Shown here piece after piece: positions 7,618-11,986 of a DNA stretch of 11,986 nucleotides. Both the position numbers and the translations under genes were made by a program. Below the pieces are notes generated by a model that worked only from the letters and a program-made list of their open reading frames with translations, ran no database searches and was not told the origin of the DNA. Source of the stretch: Acidobacteriota bacterium (GTDB lineage Bacteria; Acidobacteriota; Terriglobia; Bryobacterales; Bryobacteraceae); the NCBI GenBank assembly GCA_003223065.1, contig QHXU01000031.1:1-11986 (forward strand). The letters run 5' to 3'. How positions within the stretch are numbered: the first letter of the stretch is position 1; each line of letters starts with the position of its first letter.

Positions 7618-8025
7618 ATGTCGCCTACCCCGGACACCGGCCCAGCCCACATTCTCCTTGTGGACGATCGCCCGGACAATCTTCTCGTTATGCAATCCCT
7701 GCTGGAAGACGACCCGGAATACAACATCGTCACCGCCTCCTCCGGCGCAGAGGCCATCGAGCTTGTCAAAAAGATCGACTTTGCCTTGATCGTCCTGGAC
7801 GTGCAAATGCCCGACATGGACCGCTTTGAAACAGCGGCATCCATCAAACGGCTGCGCCGCGGTAAGGATGTGCCGATCATGATGGTCACGGCCATCTACA
7901 GTGAAGCTCCCTACTTTCTGAAGGGTTACTCCGCCGGGGCCATCGACTATATCGCCAAACCGTTCCACCCGGACATCTTCAAAGCCAAGGTGCGAGTCCA
8001 TGCCAATCACCAAATACTTGCTTGA
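7618..8025 (+). CDS. Stand-alone CheY-like response regulator receiver domain
   Basis: The 135-residue product is one receiver domain: ILLVDDRPDN (12-21) with the acidic pair D16/D17, phospho-acceptor D61 in IVLDVQMPD, T91 in MVTA, and K114 in IAKPF. All catalytic positions are present, so phosphorylation is likely. The ATG at 7618 is chosen over one at 7579 because GGAGG (7606-7610) sits seven bases before it and the domain begins soon after. The usual MPDMDGFE motif reads MPDMDRFE, with Arg at residue 69 replacing a highly conserved Gly beside the active site. The ORF has no output domain. It ends at a TGA inside the start of the next ORF, and shifting frame there yields a natural continuation into a PAS domain, so it may be the N-terminal half of a split receiver-PAS gene. 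Confidence 0.85.
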   Translation: MSPTPDTGPAHILLVDDRPDNLLVMQSLLEDDPEYNIVTASSGAEAIELVKKIDFALIVLDVQMPDMDRFETAASIKRLRRGKDVPIMMVTAIYSEAPYFLKGYSAGAIDYIAKPFHPDIFKAKVRVHANHQILA

Positions 8026-8446
8026 GGCGTACCGAGCGTTGCACCATGAGAACCGGGCAACCATCGTTCTTGAAACGATGCCAGTTGGACTCGTTGTCGC
8101 TGATCTAGGGGGGACAATTTCTCAGATCAACCGGGAAGCTAAGCGGATCTGGGGCGGCGCGCCCATGGTTGCTCTCGGCGATTATGCGAGGCTTGGGGGC
8201 TGGTGGGCGGATAGCGGCGAACCGGTGAAGGCGCACCAATGGCCCCTGGCTCGCGCCGTTCACAAAGGTGAAACGTGCCTCTACGAACTTGTCAACATCC
8301 GCTCTCTGGATGGCACGGCCAGGACCATTCTGGACTCGGCCGCACCCATCAGGGGCAGCCAGGGGGACGTGACGGGCGGTGTGGATGTCATGTTGGACAT
8401 AACGCATCGAAAGCGCCTGGAAGAGGCCATTCAGACGGGGGCGTAA
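8000..8446 (+). CDS. PAS-domain protein, or frameshifted C-terminal half of a receiver-PAS protein
   Basis: The 148-residue ORF opens with a helical stretch (LLEAYRALHHENRATIVLE, 7-25) typical of the linker before a PAS domain. One PAS/PAC domain follows (about 26-138): MPVGLVVADLGGTISQINRE, WPLARAVHKGE (81-91), IRSLDGTARTILDSAAPIR (100-118), and the usual PAC ending VDVMLDITHRKRLEEAI. Such domains sense ligands or redox state, or mediate dimers, normally ahead of a histidine kinase. No HisKA or ATPase domain follows before the stop. The ORF overlaps the receiver ORF by 26 bases in the +1 frame. Its ATG at 8000 has only AAGG (7987-7990) nine bases upstream, so it may be made by coupled translation, or the ATG may be fortuitous and the protein once continuous with the receiver. 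I favour a split gene but cannot exclude two genes. Confidence 0.65.
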   Translation: MPITKYLLEAYRALHHENRATIVLETMPVGLVVADLGGTISQINREAKRIWGGAPMVALGDYARLGGWWADSGEPVKAHQWPLARAVHKGETCLYELVNIRSLDGTARTILDSAAPIRGSQGDVTGGVDVMLDITHRKRLEEAIQTGA

Positions 8447-8587
8447 GGCTCACCGTTTTCCGTGCCCCGCCGGTCCACAGATGTGCGCCGCAGGTGCGGC
8501 CTCCGGCTGTCGATGTCGTTGAGCAGCACGCGGGAGTGGTGATGGGGTGGCTTGGTCTTGGCTCGACCTGGAATTGCGAGGGTTAAA

Positions 8588-8608
8588 GCGCTGGCTCGCC
8601 ACCAGCGC
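8588..8608 (+). terminator. Stem-loop between the PAS and receptor genes
   Basis: GCGCTGG (8588-8594) pairs perfectly with CCAGCGC (8602-8608) around a seven-base loop. It lies 142 bases after the PAS stop and 36 bases before the receptor ATG. There is no U tract after it, only a pyrimidine-rich TTCTTCC, so it is a weak terminator candidate or a leader stem affecting receptor translation. The rest of 8447-8643 has no supported gene and no recognisable promoter for the receptor. Confidence 0.3.
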
Positions 8609-8643
8609 GCAGGTTCTTCCAGACATTACTGTCCGCGACGTTT

Positions 8644-10605
8644 ATGACATCGTCACATGGCGCGGTTAGATTTCTCCTGGTGAAGTGCCCGCGGCTGCTA
8701 GGACTGCTCGTCATGTTTATGCCCATGGCGAGGGGCGATGATCATCCCCAGCAGGGCGGCACCAGCCAGACGGGAACGGCTGCGCTAAAAGCCCTTAGCC
8801 TCGAAGAGCTGTCGGAAATTGATGTCACGTCGGCCGGCAAGAAGGAAGAGAAGCTCTCCAACGTGGCCGCCGCTCTCTACGTCATCACGCAGGACGAAAT
8901 ACGTAGAGCCGGCGTCAGGAGCATACCGGAAGCGTTACGGCTAGCCACTGGCCTCGAGGTGGCTATGTTCAACAATGGGAGCTGGCCGGTTAGCGCTCGC
9001 GGGTTCGATATCACGAGCGCGAACAAAATCCAGGTCTTCCTGGACGGCCGCAGCCTCTATAGTCCGCTGTTTGGGGGCGTGTTCTGGGACATGCAGAACA
9101 CCGTCATCGAAAACGTCGACCGAATCGAGGTGATCCGGGGCCCCGGGGCAACCTTGTGGGGCGGCAATGCCGTCAACTGCGTGATTAACATTATCACGCG
9201 GAGCGCTCGAGATACGCGTGGTGTGATGGTCGTCGCCGGCGGCGGAGCCCAGGAGCGGGGGTTCGCTACTCTTCAGTACGGAGGAAGTGTCGGAATGCGC
9301 ACCGCGTACCGTATTTACGGCAACTATTTCAACCGCGATTCTCTCGCGCTGCAAACTGGGTCGGACGCCAAAGATCCTTACCAGATGGAGCAAGGCGGAT
9401 TCCGGGTCGACAGCGACATCACCACGCGGGATCAGTTGACGGTGCAGGGGGACCTCTATTCGGGCGACAATGGCATCCTGAACCGGCCCGATATTTCTGT
9501 ACACGGAGGGAATTTACTCGCCCGCTGGACACATCGATTTGAGAATGGTTCAGACCTGCAAGGGCAGATGTACTACGACCGTACCTCCCGCCTCGTCCCC
9601 CAACAAATCGCTGAAGTGCGGAACACGTACGATGTAGATATCCAACATCACTTTCGTGCGGGAGAACGCCACGACGTTGTCTGGGGAGCGGGGTACCGAG
9701 CGAGCAACGATGGGACCAAGCAGTTGCCGCTGCTTTTCTTCGACCCTTCGGGCAGGCACCTAGCATTGTTTAATGTTTTCGCCCAGGACGAAATTGCGCT
9801 AAATCCGCAAACGCTTTATCTGATTCTCGGATCGAAGTTCGAGAACAACACGTACACCGGTTGGGAAGTTCAGCCCACCGCCCGGCTGGCCTGGACACCC
9901 ACGACCCGGCAGACCCTTTGGGGCAGCATATCGCGCGCCATCAGAATACCGACGCAGTTCGACCGGGATCTGCGGATTACCGCGGGCACTCCGTTCGTGC
10001 TCCTGCAGGGCAGCAGCAGGTTCGTGTCGGAGGAACTGTTGGCGTACGAAATCGGTTACCGCATTCTTCCCGACCCGCGGCTCTCGATCGACATTTCGAC
10101 GTATTACAACAAGTACGATCACCTGCGAAGCCAGGAAACGCCGCCCGCGGGTATTCCCGTCGTGCTCGCAAACAACCTGCGAGGCCACACCTACGGAGCG
10201 GAGTTCACTGCGAGATATCAGGCGCAATCCTGGTGGCGATTAACCGCTGCGTATTCGAACCTTCAGAAGCGCCTCGACTTGGAACCGGGAAGCACCGATC
10301 GTACAGGAGGGATGCAGGAGGGATTCGATCCTCGAAACCAGTTCTCCCTGCGGTCCGGCATGGACCTGCCCCACAAGACGGAACTCGATTTCTGGGTTCG
10401 TCACGTCAGTGCGATTCCAGTATCGCCTCCGCCACCGGTTCCCGCGTACACCGTGTTTGATGTCCGTGTGGGCTGGCGTCCGACAGACCACGTGGACATT
10501 TCGATAGTCGCCCGCAATCTGCCGGGGCGACGTCATCAGGAGTTCGGGCCGACGGGCGAGCTTGTACGGCGGGGACTCTACTTGATCACAACATGGCGGC
10601 TCTAG
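8644..10605 (+). CDS. TonB-dependent outer-membrane receptor (CirA/FepA-like class)
   Basis: The 653-residue protein has a signal-like segment (LLGLLVMFMPMARG, 18-31), then LKALSLEELSEIDVTSAGKKEEKLS (48-72), a lead-in typical of receptors paired with YfiR proteins. The plug domain follows (about 73-190): AAALYVITQDEIRRAG, VSARGF (116-121), VFLDGRSLYSPLFGGVFWD, DRIEVIRGPGATLWGGNAVN (159-178) and INIITRS. A 22-stranded-type barrel fills the rest, ending in LYLITTWRL. It would bind an external ligand and transport it, or signal its presence, using TonB. The ligand is unknown. A Cys follows NAVN where the family usually has Gly. The ATG is the only plausible start after the upstream in-frame stop at 8584, although no Shine-Dalgarno site precedes it. 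Its stop overlaps the YfiR start by 13 bases, so the two are almost certainly co-translated, and the kinase follows: one three-gene operon. Confidence 0.9.
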   Translation: MTSSHGAVRFLLVKCPRLLGLLVMFMPMARGDDHPQQGGTSQTGTAALKALSLEELSEIDVTSAGKKEEKLSNVAAALYVITQDEIRRAGVRSIPEALRLATGLEVAMFNNGSWPVSARGFDITSANKIQVFLDGRSLYSPLFGGVFWDMQNTVIENVDRIEVIRGPGATLWGGNAVNCVINIITRSARDTRGVMVVAGGGAQERGFATLQYGGSVGMRTAYRIYGNYFNRDSLALQTGSDAKDPYQMEQGGFRVDSDITTRDQLTVQGDLYSGDNGILNRPDISVHGGNLLARWTHRFENGSDLQGQMYYDRTSRLVPQQIAEVRNTYDVDIQHHFRAGERHDVVWGAGYRASNDGTKQLPLLFFDPSGRHLALFNVFAQDEIALNPQTLYLILGSKFENNTYTGWEVQPTARLAWTPTTRQTLWGSISRAIRIPTQFDRDLRITAGTPFVLLQGSSRFVSEELLAYEIGYRILPDPRLSIDISTYYNKYDHLRSQETPPAGIPVVLANNLRGHTYGAEFTARYQAQSWWRLTAAYSNLQKRLDLEPGSTDRTGGMQEGFDPRNQFSLRSGMDLPHKTELDFWVRHVSAIPVSPPPPVPAYTVFDVRVGWRPTDHVDISIVARNLPGRRHQEFGPTGELVRRGLYLITTWRL

Positions 10606-11162
10606 ATACACCCTCGAACCACGTGCGAGGGCTGGGCCGCCTCTGCGGCACTTTGTGGTCTGCCTTGGCGATGGGTGTCTTGTGTTGTTCCGCCATGGCG
10701 CAGCAATCGCTCGAATACCAGGTTAAAGCAGCATTTCTGCTGAATTTTACGAAGTTCATTGAATGGCCAACAGCGGCCTTCGACGACGAACACTCGCCAA
10801 TTGCCATCTGTGTTCTGGGCGATGACCCTTTTGGCGGAGCACTCAACCAAATTGTGGAAGGCGAGGCCGTGAACGGCCGGAAAATTGTCGTACAGACGAT
10901 CCGACGTCTGCCGCCGCCGGGATCCTGCCGAGTCCTGTTTGTGAGCAAGTCGGAAAGAGACACTCGCAAGTTGCTTACGGGCTTAGGTCCGGGTGTCCTG
11001 ACCGTCGGGGAAGGAGATGGTTTTCTAAGCGACGGAGGCATCATCGCTTTCGTTATTGACAATCGACGGGTCCGCTTCGATATCAATCAAAGCGCGGCGG
11101 CCAAGGCTTCGGTGATCATCAGCTCTAAGCTGCTCAACGTGGCCCGCTCCGTCGGGAAATAG
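10593..11162 (+). CDS. YfiR/DUF4154-family periplasmic regulator
   Basis: The 189-residue protein has an N-terminal signal peptide (about 1-37, ending AMA|QQ) and one YfiR domain: YQVKAAFLLNFTKFIEWP (42-59), PIAICVLGDDPFGGAL (69-84), VNGRKIVVQTIRRL (93-106), CRVLFVSKSE (112-121), GVLTVGEGDGFLSDGGIIAFV (134-154), and VRFDINQSAAAKASVIISSKLLNVA (160-184). In Pseudomonas, YfiR is a periplasmic repressor of the CHASE8 diguanylate cyclase YfiN. The next gene here also has a CHASE8-like sensor, so this protein probably controls it (inference). Mature cysteines C73 and C112 are 39 residues apart, like one YfiR disulfide; the second YfiR pair is absent. The ATG overlaps the receptor gene without a Shine-Dalgarno site, fitting translational coupling. 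A later GTG at 10623 is an alternative start. Confidence 0.88.
   Translation: MAALDTPSNHVRGLGRLCGTLWSALAMGVLCCSAMAQQSLEYQVKAAFLLNFTKFIEWPTAAFDDEHSPIAICVLGDDPFGGALNQIVEGEAVNGRKIVVQTIRRLPPPGSCRVLFVSKSERDTRKLLTGLGPGVLTVGEGDGFLSDGGIIAFVIDNRRVRFDINQSAAAKASVIISSKLLNVARSVGK
10611..10631 (+). repeat. Inverted repeat at the 5' end of the YfiR gene
   Basis: CCCTCG (10611-10616) pairs with CGAGGG (10626-10631) around a nine-base loop containing CACGTG. It begins five bases after the receptor stop codon and lies in the YfiR signal-peptide coding region. The alternative GTG start (10623) is in the loop. It could tune translation between receptor and YfiR, or be chance in GC-rich DNA. Confidence 0.25.
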
Positions 11163-11176
11163 ACCTGCTACACGCT

Positions 11177-11986
11177 ATGCGAATCTTCCGTGACAGGCCG
11201 ATCAAACAGAAACTGATAGCGATCATCATCGTGACCACCACAGCGGCCCAGTTGCTGGCTGGTTTGGGCATTGTCATCGCGGATTCCGTGTTTTTTCGCG
11301 GACGTCTTCAGCGGGACCTTTCCGCGCTGGCCCACATCATCGCCGATAACAGCACGGCCGCATTGGCCTTTAACGATCCGAAATCAGCCACTGAGACGCT
11401 GGGGGCGCTGCGCGCAAGGACGCACGTAGTCAATGCTTGTATCTATCGGCCGGACGCCACAATCCTCGCCGGATACTCACGCCAGGGCACTCTCGGATGT
11501 CCGCCGGCGGATGGCCAAGATAACATTCGTTTTACTCGCCAGGACGTGGTTGTCTCGCAGGCAATTCTTCTGCATGGCCGGCGAATCGGCACCTTGATGT
11601 TGGTGTATGATCTCCGTGAAATCTACCAGCGAGTCGCGCTTTATGGCAGCACCGTGCTTGTTGTTCTGCTGGCTTCCAGTCTGCTTGCCTTTTTACTCTC
11701 ATCACGCCTGCGCGCCGTCATCGCCACGCCGATCTCACAACTCGTGCGCGCCACGACGTTGGTCTCAGAAACGGGAGATTACAGCATTCGCGCGCAGAAG
11801 CTCTCGCGCGATGAGCTTGGCGTCCTCGTGGATCGATTCAATGAGATGCTGATGGGCATCCAGTCCAGGGACAACGACCTCAAGAAAGCGCTTCTCGATC
11901 GGGAACGGGCTCTTCTAGAGGTTGATAAAGAGCGAGAACGGTTTCGCTTCATGGCCGAATCGATGCCCCAAAAGGTTTTCACCGCT
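11177..11986 (+). CDS. Membrane sensor with CHASE8-like domain, HAMP and PAS; probable histidine kinase (partial)
   Basis: The frame is open from ATG 11177 to the window end, giving 270 residues. It shows a short basic N-terminus (MRIFRDRPIKQK), a transmembrane helix (about 13-35), a CHASE8-like periplasmic domain (about 40-145; LAHIIADNSTAALAFNDPKSA at 51-71, then ACIYRPDATILAGY) and a second helix (about 153-174). A HAMP domain follows (about 175-228; ATPISQLVRATTLVSETGDYS, DELGVLVDRFNEML), then a charged coiled coil (229-255). The first residues of a PAS domain, FRFMAESMPQKVFTA, end the window. That PAS start is typical of histidine kinases, but the catalytic domain is not visible, so a cyclase output remains possible. 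The gene follows YfiR by 14 bases without a Shine-Dalgarno site. By analogy with YfiR-YfiN, the periplasmic domain is likely the YfiR target. Confidence 0.85.
   Translation, partial: MRIFRDRPIKQKLIAIIIVTTTAAQLLAGLGIVIADSVFFRGRLQRDLSALAHIIADNSTAALAFNDPKSATETLGALRARTHVVNACIYRPDATILAGYSRQGTLGCPPADGQDNIRFTRQDVVVSQAILLHGRRIGTLMLVYDLREIYQRVALYGSTVLVVLLASSLLAFLLSSRLRAVIATPISQLVRATTLVSETGDYSIRAQKLSRDELGVLVDRFNEMLMGIQSRDNDLKKALLDRERALLEVDKERERFRFMAESMPQKVFTA

Noticed and set aside
8014..8026. Programmed +1 frameshift like that of prfB at the receiver stop codon
   Set aside because: The P-site codon would be GCU, whose tRNA cannot re-pair well after a +1 slip to CUU, and there is no internal Shine-Dalgarno site at the right distance; mutation or sequence error is simpler.
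8523..8669. Open frame of about 48 codons ending within the receptor start, with a protein-like end (ITVRDVYDIVTWRG)
   Set aside because: No good start or ribosome site, overlaps the receptor signal peptide, and matches no family I recognise; possibly a gene remnant, but unsupported.

Overview
The window is GC-rich bacterial chromosome that looks like Acidobacteriota, probably a Solibacter/Bryobacter-type lineage. The evidence is an Oar-like TonB-dependent receptor of about 1,100 residues with an N-terminal carboxypeptidase-regulatory domain, a secreted DUF1080 sugar hydrolase beside it, and a CirA-type receptor followed by YfiR and a CHASE8 kinase. The taxonomic call is inference from gene content; there is no rRNA or tRNA here. 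No mobile element, CRISPR array or RNA gene could be supported.

Layout. Bases 1-24 are the first eight codons of a minus-strand gene that leaves the window, with a strong Shine-Dalgarno site. Bases 25-450 carry no convincing gene. A minus-strand DUF1080 (3-keto-disaccharide hydrolase fold) gene follows. It stops at a UGA exactly where the family has its C-terminal Trp codon, and the missing family tail is still readable beyond it. Divergent from it, behind a good sigma-70-type promoter and Shine-Dalgarno site, is the 1,116-residue Oar-like receptor (1376-4726). Next is an exported 813-residue protein (4917-7358) made of seven propeller-like repeats of about 50 residues joined to a PHP metal-hydrolase domain. 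Its start codon lies 6 bases after a -10-like box and has no Shine-Dalgarno site, so its mRNA may be leaderless.

The second half is about sensing. A stand-alone response regulator (7618-8025) overlaps a PAS-domain ORF (8000-8446) in the +1 frame. The join looks like a single gene split by one extra T, or two translationally coupled genes. Then come a 653-residue TonB-dependent receptor (8644-10605), a periplasmic YfiR/DUF4154 protein (10593-11162, overlapping the receptor stop), and the first 270 codons of a membrane histidine kinase or related output protein with a CHASE8-like sensor, HAMP and the start of a PAS domain (11177 to the window end).

How the parts may work together (inference). 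The left half resembles an outer-membrane uptake and periplasmic hydrolysis locus for a glycan or related organic substrate. The right half resembles a YfiR-CHASE8 signalling cassette in which an outer-membrane receptor is coupled through a periplasmic repressor to an inner-membrane sensor, with the response regulator/PAS unit just upstream as a possible cytoplasmic partner.
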